A DNA stretch of 64,000 bases from Peribacillus alkalitolerans (GCF_010882125.1 NZ_JAAGVZ010000006.1:124001-188000); one strand, 5' to 3'; positions 44,572 through 53,321 are shown, counted from the stretch's first letter. The notes: a model not told the origin generated them from the sequence alone. Translations and numbers: made by a program.

Positions 44572-47205
44572 TTGACAAAAAAAGTCGTTTTAATAGATGG
44601 GAATAGTATCGCATACCGTGCTTTTTTTGCTTTGCCACTTTTGAACAATGATAAAGGAATACATACGAATGCGATTTACGGATTTACCATGATGCTGACG
44701 AAAATCTTAGAAGATGAAAAACCGAGTCACGTTTTAGTGGCGTTCGATGCAGGTAAAACTACTTTTCGCCATGCCACTTTTAAAGAGTATAAAGGTGGAA
44801 GACAGAAAACACCACCAGAGCTTTCAGAACAATTCCCTTTCATCAGAGAGCTATTGGACGCATATGGAATCTCGAGATATGAATTGGAAAACTATGAAGC
44901 GGATGACATTATCGGTACTTTATCTTTGGAAGCTGAAAAAGAAGGATTTGAAGTAAAGGTCATTTCTGGTGACAAAGACTTGACGCAGCTTTCTTCCCCA
45001 AAAACGACCGTATGTATTACGCGTAAAGGGATCACAGATATAGAAGTATATACTCCAGAGCACATTCAAGAAAAATACGGGATCAGCCCTGAACAAATCA
45101 TAGATATGAAAGGGTTAATGGGGGATTCATCTGATAATATTCCAGGAGTCCCAGGAGTCGGGGAGAAAACGGCTCTAAAGCTTCTTCACCAATTTGGGAC
45201 TTTAGAGGCTCTATTAGAGAACATTCCTGAAGTCTCAGGCAATAAGTTGAAGGAGAAGCTTGAGGAAAATAAAGAAATGGCGGTATTGAGTAAGCAATTA
45301 GCGACCATTACTCGTGAAGCACCGGTTGATATCAGTTTGGATGCAATCTCTTATAGTGGATTTGAACCAGCCAAGGTTGCTCCACTCTATAAAGAACTAG
45401 GATTCAACTCGTTGCTTGATAAATTGGATTACACCGATGATAGTGACTTATCCGAACAAATGGAGGATATCAAAGTTCAATTCGTTACATCAGTTGAAGA
45501 AGGATTCTTCGCGAATGAAAATGCATTCTACATTGAAATGTTAGGTGAAAGTTATCATCGTGAAGACATAATAGGCTTTTCGATTGCCAATGAAAATGGA
45601 ATTTATTATATTCCGACAGAAGTGGCCTTAGAATCCGAATTGTTTAAGAAATGGATTGAAGATCCTTCAAGGAAAAAAGCGGTTTACGATGCGAAGAAGT
45701 CATGGGTTGCATTAAAGAGGCATGGAATGGACCTTCAAGGAATCGATTTTGATACCTATATAGCTTCTTATATATTGAATCCTTCTGAATCAGGTGATGA
45801 TGTTGCTGCAGTTGCGAAACATCAACTAAATCTCCAAATTCCTTCAGATGAAAGCTTTTACGGCAAAGGTGCGAAACAATCAGTACCTGAAGAAAATCAA
45901 CTGGGTGAATTCCTTGGTAGAAAAGCAGATGCCTTATACAGACTTGAAGAAGTAATGAGTGCTTCACTATTAGAAAACAATCAGTATGGCTTATTAAAAG
46001 ATCTAGAAATGCCGCTATCCCTTATTCTTGCGGAAATGGAACATCAAGGGGTAAAAGTAGATGTCCATTATCTTCAGGATATGGGGAAAATGATGACTAA
46101 ACGTCTAAAGGAAATGGAAGAAAGAATCCATGACTTAGCAGGAGAGAATTTCAATATTAATTCCCCTAAGCAGCTTGGGGTCATTTTATTTGATAAGTTG
46201 AAGCTTCCGGTCGTAAAGAAAACAAAAACGGGTTATTCCACTTCAGCAGATGTATTGGAACAATTAGAGGATAAGCATGAAATAGTCCGTCAAATTCTGG
46301 ATTATCGACAAATCGGGAAATTACAATCCACCTATATTGAAGGATTACTAAAGGTAATTGACCGTGAAACAGGCAAGGTTCATACTAGGTTCAATCAAGC
46401 ATTAACTCAAACGGGTCGTCTGAGCTCTATCGATCCGAATCTGCAAAACATCCCGATTCGATTAGAAGAAGGTCGAAAAATTCGTCAAGCTTTTGTACCT
46501 TCAGAAGAAGGATGGCTCATTTTTGCTGCGGATTATTCGCAGATTGAGTTACGGGTCTTGGCACATATAGCGGAAGACAAGGGTTTAATTGAAGCCTTCC
46601 AAACCGATATGGATATCCATACAAAAACTGCCATGGACGTATTCCATGTTGAAAAGGATGAAGTGACATCCAACATGAGAAGGCAAGCAAAGGCAGTTAA
46701 TTTCGGGATTGTGTATGGAATCAGTGACTATGGACTTTCCCAAAGTTTAGGGATAACACGTAAAGAAGCGGGCACATTCATTGAGAGATATTTAGAGAGC
46801 TTCCCTGGAGTTAAAGAGTATATGACAGACATTATCCAAGATGCAAAGCAAAAAGGATATGTCTCTACATTATTGCATAGAAGAAGATACTTACCAGAAA
46901 TAACAAGTAGAAATTTCAATATAAGAAGTTTTGCCGAACGCACAGCAATGAACACCCCTATCCAAGGTAGTGCGGCTGATATCATCAAACAAGCCATGAT
47001 TGGAATGAATGATCGGTTAAAGAATGAAGGATTAAAAGCAAGATTACTATTAACCGTGCATGATGAATTGATTTTTGAAGCACCAGAAGAAGAAATTGAA
47101 ATGTTAAAGAAAATCGTTCCAGAAGAAATGGAAAGCGCACTTGAACTAAAAGTGCCTTTGAAGGTGGACTATGCTTACGGATCATCTTGGTACGATGCAA
47201 AATAA
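44572..47205 (+). CDS. polA: DNA polymerase I PolA
   Basis: 877 aa from a TTG after AAGGAGGGTTCAG. Repairs and matures lagging-strand DNA. Domains: 5'-3' exonuclease (about 1-290, with LIDGNS, VAFDAGKTTFRH, YEADDIIGT and KGLMGDSSDNIPG), a 3'-5' exonuclease fold (about 300-470), and the polymerase (about 475-877) with YSQIELRVLAH (motif A), RRQAKAVNFGIVYG (motif B) and LLTVHDELIFE (motif C). In exonuclease motif I the Asp of the D-x-E pair is Tyr (FYIEML), so proofreading is expected to be lost, as in other Bacillus Pol I. mutM follows at 27 bases, giving a repair operon with ytaF and coaE. Confidence 0.97.
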   Translation: MTKKVVLIDGNSIAYRAFFALPLLNNDKGIHTNAIYGFTMMLTKILEDEKPSHVLVAFDAGKTTFRHATFKEYKGGRQKTPPELSEQFPFIRELLDAYGISRYELENYEADDIIGTLSLEAEKEGFEVKVISGDKDLTQLSSPKTTVCITRKGITDIEVYTPEHIQEKYGISPEQIIDMKGLMGDSSDNIPGVPGVGEKTALKLLHQFGTLEALLENIPEVSGNKLKEKLEENKEMAVLSKQLATITREAPVDISLDAISYSGFEPAKVAPLYKELGFNSLLDKLDYTDDSDLSEQMEDIKVQFVTSVEEGFFANENAFYIEMLGESYHREDIIGFSIANENGIYYIPTEVALESELFKKWIEDPSRKKAVYDAKKSWVALKRHGMDLQGIDFDTYIASYILNPSESGDDVAAVAKHQLNLQIPSDESFYGKGAKQSVPEENQLGEFLGRKADALYRLEEVMSASLLENNQYGLLKDLEMPLSLILAEMEHQGVKVDVHYLQDMGKMMTKRLKEMEERIHDLAGENFNINSPKQLGVILFDKLKLPVVKKTKTGYSTSADVLEQLEDKHEIVRQILDYRQIGKLQSTYIEGLLKVIDRETGKVHTRFNQALTQTGRLSSIDPNLQNIPIRLEEGRKIRQAFVPSEEGWLIFAADYSQIELRVLAHIAEDKGLIEAFQTDMDIHTKTAMDVFHVEKDEVTSNMRRQAKAVNFGIVYGISDYGLSQSLGITRKEAGTFIERYLESFPGVKEYMTDIIQDAKQKGYVSTLLHRRRYLPEITSRNFNIRSFAERTAMNTPIQGSAADIIKQAMIGMNDRLKNEGLKARLLLTVHDELIFEAPEEEIEMLKKIVPEEMESALELKVPLKVDYAYGSSWYDAK

Positions 47206-47232
47206 ATCAAATAGGAATGGAGGGTAAAAGCT

Positions 47233-48075
47233 ATGCCTGAGCTTCCTGAGGTAGAAACAGTTCGAAAAACGTTGGAAGAGCTGGTTGTCGGAAAAACGAT
47301 AGCAAAAGTAGATGTTTATTGGCCAAAGCTGATCAAAGAGCCAATAGATGTTGAACAATTCCAAGATGCCCTGGTCGGCGAGAAGCTAATTGACATTGGA
47401 CGTAGAGGGAAATTCCTCATCATCTATACAACTAAATTCGCATTGATTTCCCATTTAAGAATGGAAGGGAAATACGGTGTTTTTCCAAAAGAAGAGCCAG
47501 TGGAAAAACATACGCATGTTATTTTCTCATTTGATGACGGTACAGAGCTAAGATATAAGGACGTTAGGAAATTCGGAACGATGCACCTTTTCCTAAAAGG
47601 AGAGGAATATAATAGACTACCTCTTTTGCATTTAGGTCCTGAGCCTTTAACAGAGGAATTTACAACACAGTATTTAAAAGAAGCCTTACAAAATACAAAA
47701 AGATCGATTAAAACTACATTGTTAGATCAAACAAAAGTAGTGGGAATTGGTAATATTTATGTGGATGAAGCATTGTTTCGGGCAAGGATTCATCCTGAGC
47801 GATTAGCCTCATCATTGTCACATCTTGAATATGAAAAATTGGTCCATGAGATAAAAGAGACTTTGGGTGAAGCTGTAAAAAAAGGTGGAAGCACGATTCG
47901 ATCCTACATAAATTCACAAGGGCAAATCGGGATGTTCCAACAGCAATTACTCGTATATGGTAGAAAAGGCGAGAATTGTACGAACTGTGGCAGTCCTTTA
48001 GAGAAATTGAAGGTCGGTGGGAGGGGCACTCATATTTGTCCTATCTGCCAACCGCTTCCGAGCCAAGTGGATTAA
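47233..48075 (+). CDS. mutM: Formamidopyrimidine-DNA glycosylase MutM (Fpg)
   Basis: 280 aa. Removes oxidised purines such as 8-oxoguanine and nicks the abasic site. Catalytic PELPEVETVR at residues 2-11, with Pro2 as nucleophile after Met removal and Glu3; Lys near residue 60 in RRGKFL; helix-two-turn-helix VVGIGNIYVDEALFRARIHP near 169-188; C-terminal zinc finger CTNC and CPIC separated by 16 residues. The ATG at 47233 follows AATGGAGGGTAAAAGCT. Co-directional with polA as in B. subtilis. Confidence 0.97.
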   Translation: MPELPEVETVRKTLEELVVGKTIAKVDVYWPKLIKEPIDVEQFQDALVGEKLIDIGRRGKFLIIYTTKFALISHLRMEGKYGVFPKEEPVEKHTHVIFSFDDGTELRYKDVRKFGTMHLFLKGEEYNRLPLLHLGPEPLTEEFTTQYLKEALQNTKRSIKTTLLDQTKVVGIGNIYVDEALFRARIHPERLASSLSHLEYEKLVHEIKETLGEAVKKGGSTIRSYINSQGQIGMFQQQLLVYGRKGENCTNCGSPLEKLKVGGRGTHICPICQPLPSQVD

Positions 48076-48129
48076 TCTAGCTAGATTCTATTTATTTTAC
48101 TAATTTTAGGTTTCATTAACATTGGATGG

Positions 48130-48170
48130 GCTCCTTCCATATACTATCGTAGTCATCGTTAGGAAGGAGC
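48130..48170 (+). promoter_or_regulatory. Hairpin that covers the ytaF ribosome-binding site
   Basis: GCTCCTTCC (48130-48138) pairs perfectly with GGAAGGAGC (48162-48170), which contains the AAGGAG of ytaF. No T run follows, so it is not a terminator. The 23-base loop would leave room for an alternative structure. Confidence 0.6.
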
Positions 48171-48176
48171 TTGTTC

Positions 48177-48812
48177 ATGGTAAATATTCTATCTCTAATG
48201 GCACTAACCTTTGCTGTCAGCTTAGATAGCTTTAGTGTTGGATTCACATATGGATTACGTAAAGTACAAATTCCTTTTAAGTCCATTCTAATTATTTCGT
48301 GTTGTTCTGCCATAAGCTTGCTTCTTGCAATGTTCATAGGACAATTTCTAGGGAGTGTATTGTCTCCACACATAGCCGAACGAGTTGGTGGATCGATTTT
48401 GATGGTTCTTGGATTTTGGATCCTGTTTCAATTTTTCAGGCCAGAAAAACTAGAAGAAGAAATGCCAGATGAAAAAATCATATTCACATTCGAGATAAAG
48501 TCCCTTGGCGTCGCTATTAATATCTTACGTAAGCCGTTAACTGCGGACTTTGACCGATCTGGAACCATCAACGGAATTGAAGCATTGGTTTTAGGCTTTG
48601 CACTTTCATTAGATGCATTTGGTGCAGGAATAGGAGCAGCCATGTTAGATTTTTCCCCTTTCATACTTGCAACTTCTATTGCTGTCATGAGTTTATTATT
48701 TATTGTCACTGGTTTGAAATGCGGAAAACTACTATCATCCAAAGTCTGGCTTACAAAATTGTCATTTTTACCGGGCATTTTGTTATTCGCAATTGGTTTA
48801 TGGAAATGGTGA
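48177..48812 (+). CDS. ytaF: Sporulation membrane protein YtaF
   Basis: 211 aa from the ATG at 48177, seven bases after AAGGAG; an in-frame TTG at 48171 is too close to that site. Six membrane segments in two sets of three: about 5-25, 36-60, 66-84, then 136-155, 160-178 and 190-208. Repeated Asp-containing motifs TFAVSLDSFSVGFTYGL and GFALSLDAFGAGIGAAM relate it to the MntP (DUF204) manganese exporters; a charged loop of about 45 residues separates the halves. YtaF is associated with sporulation in B. subtilis; its substrate is not shown. It lies between mutM and coaE. Confidence 0.92.
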   Translation: MVNILSLMALTFAVSLDSFSVGFTYGLRKVQIPFKSILIISCCSAISLLLAMFIGQFLGSVLSPHIAERVGGSILMVLGFWILFQFFRPEKLEEEMPDEKIIFTFEIKSLGVAINILRKPLTADFDRSGTINGIEALVLGFALSLDAFGAGIGAAMLDFSPFILATSIAVMSLLFIVTGLKCGKLLSSKVWLTKLSFLPGILLFAIGLWKW

Positions 48813-48843
48813 AAAAGAATATCATTAAACTAGAGGTTTAAAA

Positions 48844-49446
48844 ATGGGTAGAGTCATCGGGTTGACAGGCGGTATAGCAAGTGGAAAAAGTACAGTAAGT
48901 GATATGATTAGAAAATTAGGATTTGTTGTTGTAGATGCTGATATCGCTGCAAAAACGGTTGTGCAGCCTGGACAGCCAGCACTCTCCCTAATTGTAGAAA
49001 CCTTTGGGGAAGATATATTAAATGAATCAGGAGAATTGGACCGTCCGAAACTAGGGTCCATTGTGTTTCAGGATGAAGAAAAAAGACTCCAATTAAACAG
49101 TATCGTTCATCCTGCTGTTCGCAAATTTATGAAAGATGAACAAGAATCAGCTTTTCTAAAGGGAGAAAAGGTTGTATTTTTGGACATCCCATTATTGTTC
49201 GAGAGTAATCTAACCTTTATGGTTGAAAAAATCTTATTGGTGTATGTAGATAAGAATATGCAATTAGCACGTTTGATGAAGAGAAATGGCTTTTCTGAAA
49301 AAGAAGCTCTTGACCGAATCAGTTCACAATGGCCATTAAAAGAAAAAATCGAGCATTCAGATGCAGTGATCAACAATAATGGAACCATTGAAGAAACAAA
49401 GGGGCAATTGTTATCCATCCTACGTCAATGGGACATTATCGACTAA
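48844..49446 (+). CDS. coaE: Dephospho-CoA kinase CoaE
   Basis: 200 aa. Last step of coenzyme A synthesis, phosphorylating dephospho-CoA. P-loop GLTGGIASGKST at residues 6-17; VVDADIAAKTVVQPG near 30 with the substrate Asp; LDIPLLFES near 115; the lid motif LMKRNGFSEKEALDRISSQ near 141. The ATG at 48844 follows CTAGAGGTTTAAAA. Last gene of the polA-mutM-ytaF-coaE set; a terminator follows. Confidence 0.96.
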   Translation: MGRVIGLTGGIASGKSTVSDMIRKLGFVVVDADIAAKTVVQPGQPALSLIVETFGEDILNESGELDRPKLGSIVFQDEEKRLQLNSIVHPAVRKFMKDEQESAFLKGEKVVFLDIPLLFESNLTFMVEKILLVYVDKNMQLARLMKRNGFSEKEALDRISSQWPLKEKIEHSDAVINNNGTIEETKGQLLSILRQWDIID

Positions 49447-49486
49447 TTGGGTTATACCATTTGTTTAAAGTAAATCATGGATTGTA

Positions 49487-49516
49487 GAGCTTGCATTTTC
49501 TTGCAGGCTTTTTTTA
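49487..49516 (+). terminator. Terminator after coaE
   Basis: AGCTTGCA, loop, TGCAGGCTTTTTTT (one G-U pair). Confidence 0.8.
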
Positions 49517-49628
49517 ATACTTTAGAAAGACAAAATGGTAGTGTGTAAGCAATACAGAGTAGTCATTTTTAATTTCGTAAATTCTAAATAGTTAAACATT
49601 TTAAAATCCGCATTTTTATTATCACAAT

Positions 49629-49649
49629 TATGTTTTATTATGTTATACT
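49629..49649. promoter_or_regulatory. CcpN boxes over the gapB promoter
   Basis: TATGTTATACT (49639-49649) is a full match to the CcpN consensus TRTGHYATAYW, and TATGTTTTATT (49629-49639) beside it has one mismatch. TATACT inside the first could also serve as the -10. CcpN represses gapB in the presence of glucose in B. subtilis. Confidence 0.7.
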
Positions 49650-49702
49650 AATTACATCAAGAGGTTAATAAAGTATAACACTAATTCGGGGGGTTCCGAA
49701 AA

Positions 49703-50734
49703 ATGAAAGCAAGAATTGCAATCAATGGATTTGGACGTATAGGTAGAATGGTATTTAGAAAGGCAATACTTGAAGATCAATTGGAGATTGTCGCAATAAA
49801 TGCTAGCTATCCATCTGAAACGTTAGCACATTTAATTAAATATGATACTAATCATGGCACTTTTGCAGGCGAAGTAATTCCTGAAGATAATGCACTAGTC
49901 GTAAATGGTAAGCGCATTCAATTGGTTAGCGAACGTGATCCAAAAGAACTTCCTTGGGAAGAAATGAATATAGATATCGTAATTGAAGCTACAGGAAAAT
50001 TTAACTCAAGAGATAAAGCAGCCCTTCATTTAGAAGCTGGAGCTAAGAAAGTCATCTTGACGGCCCCAGGAAAAAATGAAGATGTAACAATCGTTATGGG
50101 TGTTAATGATGGAGATCTTGATATTGAAAATCATTCTATCATCTCCAATGCATCTTGTACGACTAACTGCCTTGCTCCTGTAGTAAAGGTTCTAGATGAC
50201 CAATTCGGTATTGAGAATGGTTTAATGACTACTGTTCATGCATACACTAATGATCAAAAAAATATAGACAACCCACATAAAGACTTGCGTAGAGCTCGTG
50301 CATGCGGTCAAAGTATCATCCCTACTACAACAGGTGCAGCAAAAGCATTATCACTTGTATTGCCACACCTTAAAGGGAAATTACATGGTATGGCTTTACG
50401 TGTACCAACTCCAAACGTATCTTTAGTTGACTTAGTTGTAGATTTGAAATCTGATGTAACAGCTGAAACTATCAATGATGCATTTATTAATGCAGCAAAT
50501 GGTTCACTAAATGGAATTCTTCATTATACAGATGAGCCGTTAGTTTCCGTGGATTTTAATACAAATCCAAATTCAGCTATCATCGATGGGTTGTCCACTA
50601 TGGTTATTGGGGACAACAAAGTAAAAGTTTTAGCTTGGTACGATAACGAGTGGGGCTACTCCTGCCGTGTTGTAGACCTAACTAAATACGTAGCAAAACA
50701 ACTTTTGACACAATCAGAAGTACACGTTAGCTAG
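49703..50734 (+). CDS. gapB: Gluconeogenic glyceraldehyde-3-phosphate dehydrogenase GapB
   Basis: 343 aa. Rossmann start INGFGRIGRMVFRKA at residues 7-21; the active-site block ISNASCTTNCLAP near 147-159 with the catalytic Cys; HAYTNDQ near 178; the C-terminal WYDNEWGYSCRVVDL near 312. The residue usually Asp after the second strand (xxND) is replaced: VAINASYPSETLAHLIKYD, typical of the NADP-preferring GapB, used during gluconeogenesis, and not of glycolytic GapA. The ATG at 49703 follows CGGGGGGTTCCG. The CcpN boxes agree with this assignment. A terminator separates it from speD, unlike the gapB-speD operon of B. subtilis. Confidence 0.95.
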   Translation: MKARIAINGFGRIGRMVFRKAILEDQLEIVAINASYPSETLAHLIKYDTNHGTFAGEVIPEDNALVVNGKRIQLVSERDPKELPWEEMNIDIVIEATGKFNSRDKAALHLEAGAKKVILTAPGKNEDVTIVMGVNDGDLDIENHSIISNASCTTNCLAPVVKVLDDQFGIENGLMTTVHAYTNDQKNIDNPHKDLRRARACGQSIIPTTTGAAKALSLVLPHLKGKLHGMALRVPTPNVSLVDLVVDLKSDVTAETINDAFINAANGSLNGILHYTDEPLVSVDFNTNPNSAIIDGLSTMVIGDNKVKVLAWYDNEWGYSCRVVDLTKYVAKQLLTQSEVHVS

Positions 50735-50782
50735 GATTGGTTACTGTCATTTAATTTATTTCTGAAAAATTACCCTTACTCT

Positions 50783-50815
50783 TTGGCTTGCCTAAAAATG
50801 GCAAGCCTCTTTTTC
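50783..50815 (+). terminator. Terminator of gapB
   Basis: GGCTTGCC, loop TAAAAAT, GGCAAGCC, CTCTTTTT. Confidence 0.9.
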
Positions 50816-50892
50816 GTATTTCACAACTTTGACTGATTCAAATTCTTCAGAGGAAGGAAATGCTAGCTTGAATGGAGGATATTCGGGTTAGA

Positions 50893-51470
50893 GTGAATGA
50901 TAACGGAGATTATGTGAAGGAAAAATGTCGTCCAAAGTGGATAAAAGAAATTTCGCGTGGGAAAATTTCTGATTTTCCCAAAAAGTGAAGGATAAAATTT
51001 GAAAAGTGAAAGGTAAAACAAGCAAAAGTGCAGGATAACTGGGGTAGAGTGAACGATAATGGGCCTAAAGTGAAGGATAAAAGAGAGGCACCTGGAAAAT
51101 GAACTGATGAAGGTTCTGAAGAGTGAAGGATAAGCTAGCAAGTGTGCATGATATCCGAGGTGAAGTGAATAGTATCGTAACCTAAGTGAAGGGTAATCGC
51201 CTTTCAAAGTGGATAAAAGAAATTTCGCGTGGGAAAATTTCTGATTTTCCCAAAAAGTGAAGGATAAAATTTGAAAAGTGAAAGGTAAAACAAGCAAAGG
51301 TGCAGGATAACTGGGGTAGAGTGAACGATAATGGGCATAAAGTGAAGGATAAAAGAGAGGCACACCTGGAAAATGAACTGATGAAGGTTCTGATGAGTGA
51401 AGGATAAACTAGCAAGCAGGATATCCGCGGTAAAGTGAAGGATAAAGTGCATCATGTGAAGGATAAAAAT
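50893..51470. repeat. GTGAAGGATAA array: 21-bp phased short repeats within a 272-bp direct duplication
   Basis: Variants of GTGAAGGATAA recur at 50893, 50914, 50937, 50985, 51006, 51028, 51049 and 51070 and onward, mostly 21-22 bp apart. A larger unit that begins with CAAAGTGGATAAAAG at 50933 is repeated at 51205 with few differences over more than 200 bp, both copies including the hairpin GGGAAAATTTCTGATTTTCCC-type segment. Open frames across this stretch on the minus strand are a product of the repeat. No gene is credible between gapB and speD. Confidence 0.85.
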
Positions 51471-51680
51471 AGAGGATATTTTGATCAGATAATCCAGCAT
51501 AGATTGATGAAATTACCAAAAATTTTCATCACACATTAACCTTATTTTCGATATAATAATGGTATTGTTCGTTCCAAAAACACATAAGCGAATAATTGTC
51601 TTTTTGGAATGAAACCCTTATTATATTTGGGTTTGTGTGTCATTGGTTTAAAATGCTTGTATTTTTTTTGTAAATGTATA

Positions 51681-51709
51681 TTGCAAAACAAAAATAAACG
51701 AAGTATACT
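51681..51709 (+). promoter_or_regulatory. Sigma-A promoter of speD
   Basis: TTGCAA, 17 bases, TATACT. The start would be near 51716. Confidence 0.75.
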
Positions 51710-51715
51710 ATGATT

Positions 51716-51853
51716 CGTGAACTTCTTCGGAAGACAGCTTGGTACTACTTAAAGGGTTAGGACCTCTTCGGACTAACTTTCCCCCGTGGTAGTCGCCATT
51801 TCTTTGTTGTAAAAATCACGGAAATCTTATCATGTTAAAGGGGGAAAATTAAC
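51716..51853 (+). ncRNA. Structured leader RNA of speD, candidate regulatory element
   Basis: Three helices can be drawn: a UUCG-capped stem CTTC/GAAG (51722-51733); an outer stem GG(T)ACTAC-T with GGTAGT-CG-CC (51741-51749 with 51788-51797); and inside it GTTAG with CTAAC (51756-51760 with 51773-51777). A run of five C (51781-51785) and a run of four G (51841-51844) next to the ribosome-binding site could pair in an alternative fold. I do not recognise it as a known riboswitch class. Confidence 0.55.
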
Positions 51854-52234
51854 ATGGAAACTATGGGTAGACATGTAATTTCTGAGCTTTGGGGTTGTGA
51901 TTTTGAAAAATTGAATGATGTGGTAAAAATTGAACAAATCTTTGTTGACGCTGCACTTAAATCAGGTGCTGAAGTTCGCGAAGTTGCGTTTCATAAATTT
52001 GCTCCACAAGGTGTAAGCGGAGTTGTCATCATCTCTGAATCACACTTAACTATTCACAGTTTCCCGGAACACGGCTATGCTAGCATTGACGTGTATACGT
52101 GTGGAGAATTAGATCCTAATATTGCTGCAGACTACATTGCTGAAGCTCTTGGTGCTCAAACTCGTGAAAACATCGAGCTTCCACGTGGTATGGGTCCAGT
52201 TCAAGTCAATAAATCACAAGTAAAAGCATTATAA
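51854..52234 (+). CDS. speD: S-adenosylmethionine decarboxylase proenzyme SpeD
   Basis: 126 aa, the short prokaryotic class. SpeD is cleaved between Glu62 and Ser63 ([18 protein letters not shown]), turning Ser63 into the pyruvoyl cofactor; His68 and Cys83 (VYTCGELD) are the other catalytic residues. It makes decarboxylated AdoMet, the aminopropyl donor for spermidine. The ATG at 51854 follows AAAGGGGGAAAATTAAC. The gene has its own promoter, structured leader and terminator; no other polyamine gene is in the window. Confidence 0.97.
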   Translation: METMGRHVISELWGCDFEKLNDVVKIEQIFVDAALKSGAEVREVAFHKFAPQGVSGVVIISESHLTIHSFPEHGYASIDVYTCGELDPNIAADYIAEALGAQTRENIELPRGMGPVQVNKSQVKAL

Positions 52235-52247
52235 TATGTGTAATCAC

Positions 52248-52276
52248 AAGAGGTGTAAAAATACACCTCTTTTTTA
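52248..52276 (+). terminator. Terminator of speD
   Basis: AAGAGGTGT, loop, ACACCTCTTTTTT. Confidence 0.93.
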
Positions 52277-52367
52277 TTTGCCTTTGTATTTAAAACAGAC
52301 TATTGTACATAATTTCGATAATATGTTTAAAATATAAGAAATTTATATTTTTTAGTGAGGTAGAGTA

Positions 52368-52748
52368 ATGGGATTATTCTCGTCATTTTTAAAACGATTT
52401 GATAGTCAGGTGGAAACAGGGGACCATAATCCTGATGATCGACTTAAAACTCATTATTATAAAGCGGATTTACGTAAAGTTCTTAGTGAAATAGAACAAG
52501 TATTAAAGGGGAAAAATGCAGTAATAGGGACTGTTTCGTATGACCATGGTGAATTGTCTGCGACTATTAAATCTCCAATGAAAGCGTTTGTTGTAGCATC
52601 CATTGTCTCAGTACGTCCTTTTGAAACGGCACTTGATTTTACAATTTCAACTGAAATGAAAAAAATAACGGGAAATTACAATGTATTAGCTGATTTGATT
52701 CATTCTCTTTATCTTGAAATGGATCAAAGAGTTCCTATCAAAAAATAA
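52368..52748 (+). CDS. Unknown 126-aa cytosolic protein
   Basis: 126 aa between speD and nrdR, with a modest GTGAGGTAGAGTA ribosome-binding site. There is no membrane segment or signal peptide. After a basic N-terminus (MGLFSSFLKRF) comes an acidic loop (VETGDHNPDD), then a mixed alpha/beta region: an amphipathic helix near 38-50, four predicted strands near 52-100 (AVIGTVSYDHGELSATIKS, FVVASIVSVRPFETALDFTIS), and a final helix ending YLEMDQRVPIKK. No catalytic motif is evident and I do not recognise the family. Confidence 0.7.
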   Translation: MGLFSSFLKRFDSQVETGDHNPDDRLKTHYYKADLRKVLSEIEQVLKGKNAVIGTVSYDHGELSATIKSPMKAFVVASIVSVRPFETALDFTISTEMKKITGNYNVLADLIHSLYLEMDQRVPIKK

Positions 52749-52859
52749 GGACCTATATTTCGTATACAATAAATAATTAAGTTGTACTGTACCCTCCTTT
52801 TTTATAAGATAATGGTAAGAAATAAAATCGAATGGGCATGACTAAACGGAGCTGATTAA

Positions 52860-53321
52860 ATGAAATGTCCAAGCTGTTTGAATAGTGGGACTCGTGTTTT
52901 AGATTCTCGTCCTGTCGATGAAGGACGTTCTACAAGAAGAAGGCGTGAATGTGAACTTTGTGGATTCCGCTTCACCACCTTTGAAAAAGTTGAGGAAACC
53001 CCCTTAATCGTCGTAAAAAAAGAAGGAACTAGAGAAGAATTCAGCGGCGACAAGATTTTGCGCGGTCTAATTAAAGCATGCGAAAAACGTCCAGTACCAT
53101 TAAAAGTAATAGAAGATATTACTCATGAGGTAGAGAAGGAATTACGTAATCAGGGTATTTCTGAAATAAAGAGCGAAGCTATCGGTGAGATGGTCATGGA
53201 TAGATTGGCTAAGGTTGATGAAGTGGCTTATGTACGTTTCGCATCTGTTTACAGACAATTTAAAGATATCAATGTATTTATTGAAGAACTAAAGGATTTA
53301 ATCAATAGAGAACGGGATTAA
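52860..53321 (+). CDS. nrdR: Ribonucleotide reductase regulator NrdR
   Basis: 153 aa. Zinc-ribbon and ATP-cone repressor of ribonucleotide reductase genes. The zinc ligands are C3, C6, C31 and C34 within the highly conserved [19 protein letters not shown]; the ATP-cone domain (about 49-139) includes [19 protein letters not shown] and [15 protein letters not shown]. The start at 52860 has a GGAGCTGATTAA site. It precedes dnaB-dnaI, the B. subtilis order (ytcG). No NrdR box is visible nearby, so its targets are elsewhere. Confidence 0.97.
   Translation: MKCPSCLNSGTRVLDSRPVDEGRSTRRRRECELCGFRFTTFEKVEETPLIVVKKEGTREEFSGDKILRGLIKACEKRPVPLKVIEDITHEVEKELRNQGISEIKSEAIGEMVMDRLAKVDEVAYVRFASVYRQFKDINVFIEELKDLINRERD

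Noticed and set aside
48571-48812. Calling ytaF a manganese exporter (mntP)
   Set aside because: The helical repeats are related, but the long charged central loop and the position in the operon fit the YtaF branch; substrate cannot be inferred.
50863-51500. Three overlapping minus-strand ORFs rich in Phe, Leu, Ser and His
   Set aside because: They run through the GTGAAGGATAA repeat in different frames, repeat the same peptide phrases, and lack ribosome-binding sites.
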